A program made the position numbers and the translations under genes. Source: Oscillospiraceae bacterium (GTDB lineage Bacteria; Bacillota; Clostridia; Oscillospirales; Oscillospiraceae). Taken from it: 6,206 nucleotides of DNA. The notes beneath the pieces were generated by a model, which was given only the letters and a program-made list of their open reading frames with translations, was not told where the DNA came from and did not search any database. Shown here in pieces: positions 1 through 6,047 of this stretch (position 1 is its first letter; each line of letters begins with the position of its first letter). The stretch lies in NCBI GenBank assembly GCA_017405545.1, contig JAFRAF010000297.1:1-6206 (forward strand), given 5' to 3'.

Positions 1-40
1 CGGTGTCCACGTTGTCCCCGTATTGGAATATTCTGGACAT
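1..40 (-). CDS. leuD: 3-isopropylmalate dehydratase small subunit, N-terminal 13 codons only
   Basis: Only the start of this gene is inside the window. The ATG is at 38-40 on the minus strand and the visible protein begins MSRIFQYGDNVDT. The GDNVDTD-type start is the characteristic opening of LeuD, the small (swivel-domain) subunit that pairs with LeuC to isomerise 2-isopropylmalate to 3-isopropylmalate in leucine synthesis in the cytoplasm. A strong AAGGAGG site at 47-53 lies 6 nt upstream of the ATG and overlaps the leuC stop codon. The two genes are separated by only 11 bp, as expected for co-transcribed, possibly translationally coupled subunits. The rest of the gene runs off the left edge. 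Identity rests on 13 residues plus the neighbour, and the two agree well. Confidence 0.88.
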   Translation of the reverse strand, partial: MSRIFQYGDNVDT

Positions 41-51
41 ATAATACCTCC

Positions 52-1311
52 TTAAATGTCATAGGGCGAGGCCACGCAGCCTGCCACGGCGCTGGCCGCG
101 GCTACGGCGGGGCTCGCGAGGATTATCTCGGAACTGGGGTCGCCCATCCTGCCCACAAAATTGCGGTTTGAGGTGGAAATCGCCCTCTCGCCCGCGGCAA
201 GGATGCCCATGTGACCGCCCAGACAGGGCCCGCAGGTGGGTGTGGATACGGCGGCGCCCGCCTCGATGAAGGTGCGCAGCAGTCCCTCCTCCATGGCCTG
301 GAGGTATACGGCCTGTGTGGCGGGGATGACTATACAGCGTATGCCGTCGGCCACCTTTTTGCCGGACATGATGCCGGCCGCCTCGCGCAGGTCCTGTATC
401 CTGCCGTTTGTGCAGGAGCCTATGACCACCTGATTTATGGACATGCCCTTGACCTCGTCTATAGTCTTTGTGTTGGAGGGCAGATGGGGCAGGGATACGG
501 TGGGCTGAAGCTCGTCCAGATCCACGACTATCTCCTCGTCATAGACGGCGTCCGGGTCGGCTTCAAAGACCTTGTAGGGCCTGTTGACCCTGCCCTTTAT
601 GTATTCAAGGGTATTGCTGTCCACGGGGAAAATGCCGTTTTTGGCTCCGGCCTCTATGGCCATATTCGCTATGGTGAAGCGGTCGTCCATGCTCAGCTCC
701 GCCACGCCCTCGCCGACGAATTCCATGGAGCGGTACAGGGCTCCGTCCACGCCTATGCGGCCGATGATGTGCAGTATCACGTCCTTGCCGCTGACATAGG
801 GGCGCTTGTGCCCCTTTAAGATGAATTTGACAGCGGAGGGGACCTTGAACCAGAGACTGCCTGTGGCCATGCCGGCCGCCATGTCGGTGGAGCCCACGCC
901 CGTTGAGAATGCGCCCAGGGCCCCGTAGGTGCAGGTGTGGGAATCCGCGCCTATTATACACTCGCCGGGGGCGGCAAGGCCCTTTTCGGGGATGAGCGCG
1001 TGCTCGATTCCCACAGTTCCCGTGTCGAAAAAGTTTGTTATCTGCTGAGCCATGGCGAAATTGCGGGCGGTTTTGCAGAGCTCAGCCGACTTGATATCCT
1101 TGCAGGGGGTGTAGTGGTCCAGAACGATGGCTATCCTGTCCCGGTCGAACACCTTTTCAAAACCCGCCTTCTCGAACTCGCCTATCGCGACAGGCGCGGT
1201 AATATCATTGCCCAGAACCAGATCGAGCTTGCATTCGATCAGTTGACCTGCCCGGACTTCATCAAGCCCGGCGGCCGCGGCCAGGATCTTTTGTGTCATG
1301 GTCATTCCCAT
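52..1311 (-). CDS. leuC: 3-isopropylmalate dehydratase large subunit (LeuC, aconitase superfamily)
   Basis: LeuC carries the [4Fe-4S] cluster of isopropylmalate isomerase and acts with LeuD in the second step of leucine biosynthesis. The protein is 419 residues, typical of the shorter LeuC/homoaconitase type. Visible landmarks are DHYTP (65-69), the [15 protein letters not shown] block (about 121-135), the cluster ligand Cys300 in GSCTNGR, Cys360 and Cys363 in [12 protein letters not shown], and the substrate-binding [10 protein letters not shown] region (about 381-390). The ATG at 1309-1311 was chosen because AGGAGGA at 1318-1324 sits 6 nt upstream. The open frame continues upstream only because it reads through the T-box leader, and two further ATGs at 1303-1305 and 1297-1299 are worse spaced. 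leuD follows after 11 bp. Homoaconitase or a related dehydratase would look similar, but the leucine-type T-box supports LeuC. No defect is seen. Confidence 0.96.
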   Translation of the reverse strand: MGMTMTQKILAAAAGLDEVRAGQLIECKLDLVLGNDITAPVAIGEFEKAGFEKVFDRDRIAIVLDHYTPCKDIKSAELCKTARNFAMAQQITNFFDTGTVGIEHALIPEKGLAAPGECIIGADSHTCTYGALGAFSTGVGSTDMAAGMATGSLWFKVPSAVKFILKGHKRPYVSGKDVILHIIGRIGVDGALYRSMEFVGEGVAELSMDDRFTIANMAIEAGAKNGIFPVDSNTLEYIKGRVNRPYKVFEADPDAVYDEEIVVDLDELQPTVSLPHLPSNTKTIDEVKGMSINQVVIGSCTNGRIQDLREAAGIMSGKKVADGIRCIVIPATQAVYLQAMEEGLLRTFIEAGAAVSTPTCGPCLGGHMGILAAGERAISTSNRNFVGRMGDPSSEIILASPAVAAASAVAGCVASPYDI

Positions 1312-1317
1312 ATATAG

Positions 1318-1324
1318 TCCTCCT
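1318..1324 (-). promoter_or_regulatory. Ribosome binding site deciding the leuC start
   Basis: The minus strand reads AGGAGGA here, a near-perfect Shine-Dalgarno sequence placed 6 nt before the ATG at 1309-1311. It lies 16 nt downstream of the T-box terminator hairpin and outside it. Control is therefore expected at transcription rather than by hiding this site. Confidence 0.85.
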
Positions 1325-1340
1325 ATGGCTGAAATAATGA

Positions 1341-1368
1341 ACGCCCCCGACAATGCAGTCGGGGGCGT
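1341..1368 (-). terminator. T-box terminator hairpin before leuC
   Basis: An 11-bp perfect stem (arms 1341-1351 and 1358-1368) with a 6-nt loop is formed by ACGCCCCCGAC and its complement. In the transcript it is followed by a U-rich but interrupted tract (TCATTATTTC), weaker than a usual run of U. The 5' arm overlaps the sequence needed for the T-box antiterminator, so the two structures are mutually exclusive. Confidence 0.8.
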
Positions 1369-1594
1369 AGAAATCACACGCGGTACCACCCCGGTTTGAT
1401 ATATGGTTGCCCATATATCCTTATCGGCCTCAATCAAGGTCACGGCGTTTAACGCTGCCGGGCGTCCTGCCTTAAATCTCGGGCAGGCGACTCCGGGGTG
1501 AGCTATTCGCGATGAACTGACTGCCGCCTTCCACCTTATGGCGGCTCTCTGTATGCCGTTGTCAGCGCCTTATCCCCTTCACAGTCTTTTATTA
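1341..1594 (-). promoter_or_regulatory. T-box leader (tRNA-sensing riboswitch), leucine specifier CUC
   Basis: This is a T-box antitermination leader upstream of leuC-leuD. The conserved T-box GGGGTGGTACCGCG lies at 1379-1392 and would bind the free CCA end of uncharged tRNA. Stem I closes with GACT (1583-1586) against AGTC (1489-1492). A GGGG/CCCC helix (1574-1577 with 1495-1498) borders the specifier loop, where CTC (1500-1502) is followed by A, the expected specifier position and a leucine codon. CTGAC (1561-1565) pairs with GTCAG (1517-1521). The distal region has AGAGAG (1545-1550) and a GCCGCC/GGCGGC stem (1540-1545 with 1523-1528). Stem III is a perfect 9-bp helix with a GCAA loop (1398-1419). 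Uncharged tRNA-Leu should favour an antiterminator in which the GGGG of the T-box pairs with the CCCC of the terminator's 5' arm. The T-box call is very secure; the specifier is inferred from hand folding. Confidence 0.95.
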
Positions 1595-1600
1595 GCCTTA

Positions 1601-1629
1601 AAGCTAACAAATCGAGCGTATTTTGTCAA
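1601..1629 (-). promoter_or_regulatory. Promoter of the T-box-leuC-leuD transcript
   Basis: On the minus strand a perfect -35 TTGACA (1624-1629) is followed after 17 bp by TAGCTT (1601-1606), a weak -10 sharing the TA and final T with TATAAT. The expected transcription start near 1594 matches the start of the T-box leader. The -35 match and the position make this likely. Confidence 0.65.
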
Positions 1630-1706
1630 GAGTCAAAATGGGGATTATTGGGGCGCTTCAAAAGCTTATGTTCAGCAGTATGACACATGCCGGAGAAAAG
1701 CCTGAC

Positions 1707-2033
1707 TTAGCCGAAGTATTTGTCAAACACCTTTTTCGCGGCAGAGTCGGCGGCGTCCAGCATTTCATGATAGCGGGAGATAAGCACCCTCGCGTCGTTA
1801 GTAAGAGAGGAGCCCCTCGCGCCGTCTCTGACGGTCAAGGTCACGCCGAATTCCTTCTCACAGTCGTTGAGCACGCGCCAGGCTTTGGAATATGCCATGC
1901 CCATCTCCTTGGCTATTCTGTTCAGGGAACCATATTCGTCTATGCCTTCAAGGATCTGGACAATGCCGCGTCCAAAGCCCCTGAATCCCGGCTCGTTGGA
2001 GTTCATAAATTTAACCACAACTCTGTAACGCAT
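1707..2033 (-). CDS. ModE-like winged-helix transcriptional regulator, DNA-binding domain only
   Basis: This 108-residue protein resembles the N-terminal LysR-type winged helix of ModE. It has an early beta strand (MRYRVVVKF), a helix-turn-helix at about 35-58 (GSLNRIAKEMGMAYSKAWRV) and a wing at about 64-80 (VTLTVRDGARGSSLTNDA) whose GSSLT matches the family's GG-S-LT pattern. Full-length ModE is about 260 residues with two C-terminal MOP/TOBE molybdate-binding domains. These are absent, so direct molybdate sensing is not evident. Such single-domain proteins are common in Clostridia. The ATG at 2031-2033 has AAGGAG (2043-2048) 9 nt upstream. The gene is divergent from the XdhC-family gene, which suggests that it controls that promoter, its own, or both; this is inference. 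No clear intrinsic terminator follows its stop at 1707-1709. Confidence 0.85.
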   Translation of the reverse strand: MRYRVVVKFMNSNEPGFRGFGRGIVQILEGIDEYGSLNRIAKEMGMAYSKAWRVLNDCEKEFGVTLTVRDGARGSSLTNDARVLISRYHEMLDAADSAAKKVFDKYFG

Positions 2034-2114
2034 AATAAACAGCTCCTTTATGTATAATCAATCGACTTCCGGGTTTGTCCGGATGAACAGGATATCAATA
2101 CGCCATAATATATA

Positions 2115-2143
2115 ATAATATATGAATACCGGCTCGGTGTCAA
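2115..2143 (-). promoter_or_regulatory. Promoter of the ModE-like regulator gene
   Basis: The minus strand has TTGACA (2138-2143), a 17-bp spacer and TATTAT (2115-2120), a near-consensus vegetative promoter. The predicted start near 2108 gives a leader of about 75 nt, which contains a small hairpin (TCCGG/CCGGA, 2068-2083). The -10 lies inside an AT-only stretch with two ATATAT copies 4 bp apart (see findings). Confidence 0.7.
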
Positions 2144-2183
2144 ACGGCTATTTAATAATTATCAATTAATTTTTATAAAAGTT

Positions 2184-2245
2184 TTCAATAAAACTCATCA
2201 ATTATTGAATTTTCTTGCACTTGATTATCCGTCGCCGGTCACGGA
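2184..2245. repeat. Two inverted repeats between the divergent promoters
   Basis: TTCAATAA (2184-2191) and TTATTGAA (2202-2209) form a perfect 8-bp inverted repeat around 10 bp. TCCGT (2228-2232) and ACGGA (2241-2245) form a 5-bp repeat around 8 bp, ending 11 bp before the -35 of the XdhC-family gene. Both lie in the non-coding gap shared by the regulator and its divergent neighbour, where operators would be expected. Protein binding is inference only. Confidence 0.35.
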
Positions 2246-2256
2246 GGCAATTGTTG

Positions 2257-2285
2257 TTGCGATTTTTATCCCGTTGGAGTATAAT
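2257..2285 (+). promoter_or_regulatory. Promoter of the XdhC-family gene
   Basis: TTGCGA (2257-2262), a 17-bp spacer and a perfect TATAAT (2280-2285) predict a start near 2292 and a leader of about 87 nt. That leader contains a short GGGC/GCCC hairpin (2345-2358) just before the ribosome binding site; no known riboswitch is recognised in it. Confidence 0.65.
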
Positions 2286-2378
2286 AAACACGGACAATTA
2301 TCAGTACATTTGCGTCGCTTTTTTATTCAGTAATCAGTTTTGCTGGGCATGTGCGCCCCTTAAATAAAGGAGGAAAAA

Positions 2379-3413
2379 ATGCAGCGAATATATTCTCAGC
2401 TCCTCTATGAGATGGAGGACAAAAAAGACTGCATGCTTGTCACGATAGTTGGTGAAAAGGGTTCAGCCCCGAGAGGCTCGGGCGCGAGCATGCTCGTGGG
2501 GCCCTCAGGCCGCGTTGTGGGCAGTGTGGGCGGCGGAGCCGTAGAGAAGGTATCAGAGGATATGGCCCTTGAGCTTCTGGGGAAAAAAGAGAACCGCGTT
2601 CATGAGTTTAATCTCCATTCCGGCGGAGTTGAGGATATAGGCATGGTATGCGGCGGCGACGTGACAGTGCTGTTCCAGTATATCGCCTGTAATGACGGGG
2701 AGTGGAAGGCCTTTGCGGGCGCTGTTTGCGACCGCCTGAGGGAGAGAAAAGCCGGCAGGATATATTACAGCCTTGAGGGAAGAGTCATGGCCCTTTACAG
2801 CGGAGGAAAGCTCATCGCCGGACAACCCGTGCCGGAGGAGCAGACACGGGAGGACAAAGCCCGACCCGCGCTGGAGGGCGGCTGGTATTCACAGCCCCTC
2901 CCCACGGGGAGCCGCGTGCTCATATTCGGGGGCGGCCATATCGCCCAGTCCCTTGTGCCCATACTCGTTAATATAGACTTCGCCCCCACCGTTTTCGACG
3001 ACAGACCGGACTACTCAAAGCCGGAGCTGTTCCCGGGCGCTGAACAGTGCATATGCGGGGACTTCAGCCGTATTGGCGATTATCTGGAGGTGACCTCTGA
3101 CGACTATGTGGTCATCATGACAAATGGGCATTCCAATGATCTGACCGTACAGGCCCAGATCATGAGGGGCAGCTACGCCTATTTGGGCGTCATAGGTTCA
3201 AAGTCCAAGATCAAGTCCGTAAACGAAAAGCTGACCGCCATGGGGATAAGCCCCGAGGCGCTGGCACAGGTCCATACCCCCATCGGTACGGCCATCAGAG
3301 CCGTGACCCCGGCTGAGATAGCCATAAGCATAGCCGGTGAGCTCATACTGGAGAGGGCACAGCTCCGTGACGCCGCCGGTGAGAAGATCAGCGCCGGCTG
3401 TCCCATGCATTAA
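2379..3413 (+). CDS. XdhC/CoxI family molybdoenzyme maturation protein
   Basis: XdhC-family proteins help insert or sulfurate the molybdenum cofactor in xanthine-dehydrogenase-type enzymes. The protein is 344 residues with both expected domains. The N-terminal XdhC_CoxI part has GSAPRGSGA (28-36), GRVVGSVGGGAVE (44-56) and GMVCGGDV (88-95). The C-terminal Rossmann-like part starts at RVLIFGGGHIAQ (179-190) and continues with FDDRPDY, TNGHSNDL, GVIGSKSK (270-277) and HTPIG...TPAEIAISIAGE (299-321). The usual GGGCVE motif reads GGGAVE, with Ala54 replacing the common Cys, while Cys91 of MVCGG is kept. The ATG is fixed by AAAGGAGG 5 nt upstream. It is divergent from the ModE-like gene and 108 bp ahead of upp, which has its own promoter. 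No molybdenum hydroxylase gene lies in the window, so the partner enzyme is unknown. Confidence 0.92.
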   Translation: MQRIYSQLLYEMEDKKDCMLVTIVGEKGSAPRGSGASMLVGPSGRVVGSVGGGAVEKVSEDMALELLGKKENRVHEFNLHSGGVEDIGMVCGGDVTVLFQYIACNDGEWKAFAGAVCDRLRERKAGRIYYSLEGRVMALYSGGKLIAGQPVPEEQTREDKARPALEGGWYSQPLPTGSRVLIFGGGHIAQSLVPILVNIDFAPTVFDDRPDYSKPELFPGAEQCICGDFSRIGDYLEVTSDDYVVIMTNGHSNDLTVQAQIMRGSYAYLGVIGSKSKIKSVNEKLTAMGISPEALAQVHTPIGTAIRAVTPAEIAISIAGELILERAQLRDAAGEKISAGCPMH

Positions 3414-3457
3414 AAGACAGTTGATCGGATTTTTCGGCTCAAAAAGCTATTTATCCA

Positions 3458-3486
3458 TTGCCATTTTCGGACAATAGGATTATAAT
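3458..3486 (+). promoter_or_regulatory. Promoter of upp
   Basis: TTGCCA (3458-3463), a 17-bp spacer and a perfect TATAAT (3481-3486) predict a start near 3493 and a short leader of about 29 nt with no attenuator. I see no clear terminator between the preceding stop (3413) and this promoter, so some read-through from upstream is possible. Confidence 0.72.
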
Positions 3487-3521
3487 CAGTACAGATAATT
3501 CCATAAAGGAGAAAGGAATAT

Positions 3522-4151
3522 ATGAGTACACTTCACATAGTCGATCACCCGATGATTCAGCATAAACTCACCATAATGCGAGACAAGCACACCACCACCA
3601 AGGATTTCCGCGAGCTGCTCAACGAGATATCCCTGCTTCTGGGCTATGAGGTCACCCGGGATTTCCCTCTGGAGGACTGTGAGGTGGAAACGCCTCTACA
3701 GCACTATGTGGGAAAGATGGTGTCCGGCAAAAAGGTGGCTATCGTACCAATACTCCGTGCCGGCCTCGGCATGGTCGACGGACTTTTAAAGCTCATGCCC
3801 GTGGCCAAGGTGGGCCATATCGGCCTGTACAGGGACGCGACTACACACAATCCCGTGTTCTACTACTGCAAGCTGCCGAAGGATATCGAACAGCGCTTTG
3901 TCATCATCACCGACCCCATGCTGGCCACCGGCGGCAGCGCCTGTGACGCGGTGGAGAAGGTGAAGTCCTACGGCTGCACCAACATCCGCATCATGTGCCT
4001 TGTGGCTGCGCCTGAGGGCATCGCAAGGGTGCAGCGCGAGCATCCCGACGTGGATATCTACACGGCCGCATTGGACGACTGCCTGAATGAAAACGCCTAC
4101 ATCCTCCCCGGACTGGGGGATGCGGGGGACAGGATATTCGGCACAAAGTAA
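3522..4151 (+). CDS. upp: Uracil phosphoribosyltransferase
   Basis: Upp joins uracil to 5-phosphoribosyl-1-diphosphate, giving UMP and pyrophosphate, the cytoplasmic step of uracil salvage. The protein has 209 residues, the usual family length of about 208-210. Key elements are [13 protein letters not shown] (75-87), GLYRD (101-105), the PRPP-binding loop [14 protein letters not shown] (127-140) and the C-terminal uracil-binding segment [16 protein letters not shown] (193-208). The start at 3522 is supported by AAAGGAG (3505-3511), with a second purine-rich run nearer the ATG. The gene is followed by a bidirectional terminator and faces the uracil permease gene, so transport and conversion are encoded side by side but on separate convergent transcripts. 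No missing residue or frameshift is seen. Confidence 0.98.
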   Translation: MSTLHIVDHPMIQHKLTIMRDKHTTTKDFRELLNEISLLLGYEVTRDFPLEDCEVETPLQHYVGKMVSGKKVAIVPILRAGLGMVDGLLKLMPVAKVGHIGLYRDATTHNPVFYYCKLPKDIEQRFVIITDPMLATGGSACDAVEKVKSYGCTNIRIMCLVAAPEGIARVQREHPDVDIYTAALDDCLNENAYILPGLGDAGDRIFGTK

Positions 4152-4180
4152 GCAGGCCCCATGTGATTATCGTGTCAATA

Positions 4181-4217
4181 AAAAAGAGCCCGGGCGTTTA
4201 CCGCTCAGGCTCTTTTT
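4181..4217. terminator. Bidirectional intrinsic terminator between upp and uraA
   Basis: AAAAAGAGCC (4181-4190) pairs perfectly with GGCTCTTTTT (4208-4217). An inner GGGCG/CGCTC helix with one G-U pair extends the stem. The hairpin is GC-rich with an A-run on one side and a T-run on the other, so it can stop transcription in both directions. It begins 29 nt after the upp stop and about 28 nt after the uraA stop on the other strand. Confidence 0.93.
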
Positions 4218-4245
4218 ACGTTCAGGCTTTCGCTTTATAAAAGGA

Positions 4246-5613
4246 TCAGTCCGCCTGCTTGTTCATAACAAAGTTTACGCTGGTGTCGCCCTGGTGGTCC
4301 ACACCGAACTCGTAATCCTTGCCGGGGAGCACGGCGTTGAGGACGATACCGACTATGGCGGCGACCGCCAGAGCGGTCAGGCTGATGTTGAAGCTGCCGC
4401 AGGGGACAATGATCGCGCCCGCAGCGGAGTAGTACTTGATGCCGATGGCCAGCACCAGAATGAGGGCGGCGATGATAACGTTGCGCTGATTGGTGAAGTC
4501 GACTTTGTTTTCAACAACGTTTCTGACGCCGACGGCGGAGATCATGCCGTAGAGCACCAGGCTGACGCCGCCTATGGTGGCGGTGGGCATGGAGCTGATG
4601 ACGGCGGCGAACTTCGGGCAGAAGGCGAATATTATTGCCAGGACCGCGGCGATGCGGATGACCTTGGGGTCAAACACCTTGGTCAGCGCCAGTACGCCGG
4701 TGTTTTCACCGTAAGTGGTGTTGGCGGGAGCGCCGAAGAGGGACGCGAGGGTGGTCGCAAGACCGTCGCCCATAAGCGTGCGGTGCAGGCCGGGATCCTC
4801 CAGGTAGTTCCTGTCACAGGTGGAGCTTATGGCGCACATGTCTCCGATGTGCTCGACCATTGTGGCCAGAGCCAGGGGAACTATGGTGAAGCAGGCGGAG
4901 ATCAGCATTCCGGTGTCAGCCCCCGGGAAGAGTCCGAATACAGTGCGGTTCCAATCCACAGGCAGACCGATCCACTTTGCGTCTGCAACTTCACTGAAGT
5001 CCACAACACCGGTCATGGCGGCGACTATGTAGGAGATGATGACACCCAAAAGAATGGGGATGATTTTGCACATGCCCTTGCCCCAGATGCTGAAGCCTAT
5101 GACCACCAGTATGGCAATGATGGCTATGCCCCAGTTGGCGGAGCAGTTGGTGATGGCCGAGGAGCTGAGTATGAGTCCGATGGAGATGATGATGGGGCCG
5201 GTGACGATGGGCGGGAAGTAACGCATCACCTTTTTGGCTCCGAACACCTTGAACAGTGCGGAGAGTATGAGGTAAAGGATACCGGAGACCGCAACCGCAA
5301 AGCATGCGTATGGGAGCAGATCCGCCTCTTTATTGGGGGCGATGGCCATATATCCGGCCAGATATGCAAATGAGCTGCCGAGGAATGCCGGTACGATGCG
5401 CTTTGTCAGAAAATGAAATAAAAGTGTACCCAAACCAGCAAACAGCAAGGTCGCGGATACACTTAAACCGGTGAGAATAGGAACAAGAACAGTAGCTCCG
5501 AACATAGCGAACATATGCTGGAACCCGAGAGTTATCATCCTCGGCGCGCCGAGCAGGCGAGCGTCGTATACAGGCTCATTGCCGATGTTGATTTTCTGCT
5601 TCTCTTTCAACAT
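4246..5613 (-). CDS. uraA: Uracil permease, NCS2 (nucleobase:cation symporter-2) family
   Basis: This is an inner-membrane uracil:H+ symporter of the UraA/PyrP type, 455 residues long, near the family norm. Hydrophobic segments run throughout, consistent with the 14-helix NCS2 fold. Visible motifs are QHMFAMFGATVLVP (32-45), GSSFAYLA (79-86), MVEHIGD with Glu254, and GAPANTTYGENTGV (294-307) with Glu303. The 49-residue spacing of these two glutamates equals that of the uracil-binding pair Glu241 and Glu290 of E. coli UraA (recalled). TTYGENTG favours uracil over xanthine or urate permeases. The ATG at 5611-5613 follows GGAGGT (5618-5623) by 4 nt; a TTG four codons upstream overlaps that site and is unlikely. 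It converges on upp and is preceded by an attenuator-like leader. Its tail is short and polar. Confidence 0.95.
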   Translation of the reverse strand: MLKEKQKINIGNEPVYDARLLGAPRMITLGFQHMFAMFGATVLVPILTGLSVSATLLFAGLGTLLFHFLTKRIVPAFLGSSFAYLAGYMAIAPNKEADLLPYACFAVAVSGILYLILSALFKVFGAKKVMRYFPPIVTGPIIISIGLILSSSAITNCSANWGIAIIAILVVIGFSIWGKGMCKIIPILLGVIISYIVAAMTGVVDFSEVADAKWIGLPVDWNRTVFGLFPGADTGMLISACFTIVPLALATMVEHIGDMCAISSTCDRNYLEDPGLHRTLMGDGLATTLASLFGAPANTTYGENTGVLALTKVFDPKVIRIAAVLAIIFAFCPKFAAVISSMPTATIGGVSLVLYGMISAVGVRNVVENKVDFTNQRNVIIAALILVLAIGIKYYSAAGAIIVPCGSFNISLTALAVAAIVGIVLNAVLPGKDYEFGVDHQGDTSVNFVMNKQAD

Positions 5614-5740
5614 GACTACCTCCAAATGATATTATTTGGCCATAAAAAAACAACCGGGGCCAACAAGAAACGACAAACGTTGCCGTGGTTCCCGGTCTAT
5701 CGCTTCCTGTAGGCGGACTTCGGCCGCTTATTTGTTCAGC
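5614..5740 (-). promoter_or_regulatory. Structured uraA leader with attenuation potential, family not recognised
   Basis: About 127 nt separate the predicted start near 5740 from the uraA ATG. In transcript order there is a small GCGG/CCGC hairpin (5713-5727), a segment with CCTACAGG (around 5705-5712), an intrinsic terminator (5644-5696), and a second hairpin CCAAAT/ATTTGG (5622-5639) that takes in the first two G of the GGAGGT site. An early ACAAAT (5730-5735) can pair with GTTTGT (5673-5678) inside the terminator loop, a possible alternative fold. A terminator before the gene implies conditional read-through, as in uracil-repressed attenuation. I do not see the PyrR-binding consensus, nor a purine, PRPP or guanidine riboswitch, so the signal is unknown. 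Confidence 0.65.
5644..5696 (-). terminator. Intrinsic terminator (attenuator) in the uraA leader
   Basis: In the minus-strand transcript ACCGGG (5691-5696) pairs with CCCGGT (5653-5658). Inner TGG/CCA (5686-5688 with 5660-5662) and AACG/CGTT (5669-5672 with 5678-5681) helices extend the stem. It is followed, after TG, by seven consecutive T (5644-5650). It lies 30 nt upstream of the uraA ATG and downstream of the uraA promoter, so it must be bypassed for permease expression. Confidence 0.78.
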
Positions 5741-5746
5741 CAATTT

Positions 5747-5775
5747 ACTATACAACGCGGAACGAAAAATTTCAA
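5747..5775 (-). promoter_or_regulatory. Promoter of uraA
   Basis: TTGAAA (5770-5775), exactly 17 bp, then TATAGT (5747-5752) on the minus strand. A start near 5740 follows. The first two bases of the -35 overlap one arm of a 9-bp inverted repeat (5774-5782 and 5834-5842), a possible regulator site. Confidence 0.72.
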
Positions 5776-5842
5776 GTGTGTTTTTAGATAATTTTTTCCG
5801 GCGGCGCATAAGCCTGCTGAGCATAATGCCGAGAACACACTT
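5774..5842. repeat. 9-bp perfect inverted repeat upstream of the uraA promoter
   Basis: AAGTGTGTT (5774-5782) and AACACACTT (5834-5842) are exact complements around 51 bp. The enclosed DNA holds CGGC/GCCG and two direct copies of GCATAA (5807-5812 and 5822-5827). One arm touches the uraA -35. The role is not known; an operator or the base of a long cruciform are both possible. Confidence 0.4.
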
Positions 5843-6047
5843 TTAACAGCATTTCAGCTCAAAACGGGACTGAGACAGCACGGGTATAATATTATTATAA
5901 TGTATAGTTGATGCGCCTGCACATATAATCAGGCATTGGAGAGTGCTTGATCGGTAAAAAAGCCGCCGAAATCTGCACAGAATGCGGGGATAAAAGAGCA
6001 TTGTATAATTATTTCCGGAAAAGGCGAAAAAAAGCAAAAAAAAAGAC
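5843..6047. other. AT-rich non-coding stretch
   Basis: There is no convincing gene here. It contains a symmetric AT element (TATAAT, ATT, ATTATA at 5885-5899), a 34-codon TTG-started ORF (5947-6051, see findings) and A-rich tracts (6027-6044) immediately before the next -35. Such tracts resemble an UP element that strengthens a promoter. The long minus-strand frame across this region has no ribosome binding site or family resemblance and looks fortuitous. Confidence 0.5.

Noticed and set aside
211..819. Long plus-strand open frame opposite leuC
   Set aside because: It is antisense to a clear conserved gene, has no recognisable domain and reflects the codon bias of leuC.
1312..1443. A 44-codon N-terminal extension of leuC opening with GTG near 1443
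   Set aside because: It reads through the T-box leader, including the conserved T-box and the terminator; no ribosome binding site fits and LeuC proteins start near the MGMTMTQK position.
1640..1706. Possible terminator after the ModE-like gene
   Set aside because: Only a 4-bp GCTT/AAGC hairpin is seen, without a T-tract, too weak to call.
1623..2057. Plus-strand frame opposite the ModE-like gene
   Set aside because: It is antisense to the regulator, covers the regulator's ribosome binding site and shows no domain.
2349..2363. Four-codon mini-ORF (ATG TGC GCC CCT TAA) just before the XdhC-family gene
   Set aside because: It has no ribosome binding site and is explained by the GGGC/GCCC hairpin; too short to support as a leader peptide.
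4087..5373. 428-codon plus-strand open frame opposite uraA
   Set aside because: The product is a Gly/Asp/His-rich mirror of a membrane-protein gene, overlaps the upp end and the terminator, and has no family resemblance.
5614..5740. Purine (xanthine/guanine) riboswitch before the permease
   Set aside because: The conserved purine aptamer core (TATA...TTTCTACC...) is absent and the permease motifs favour uracil.
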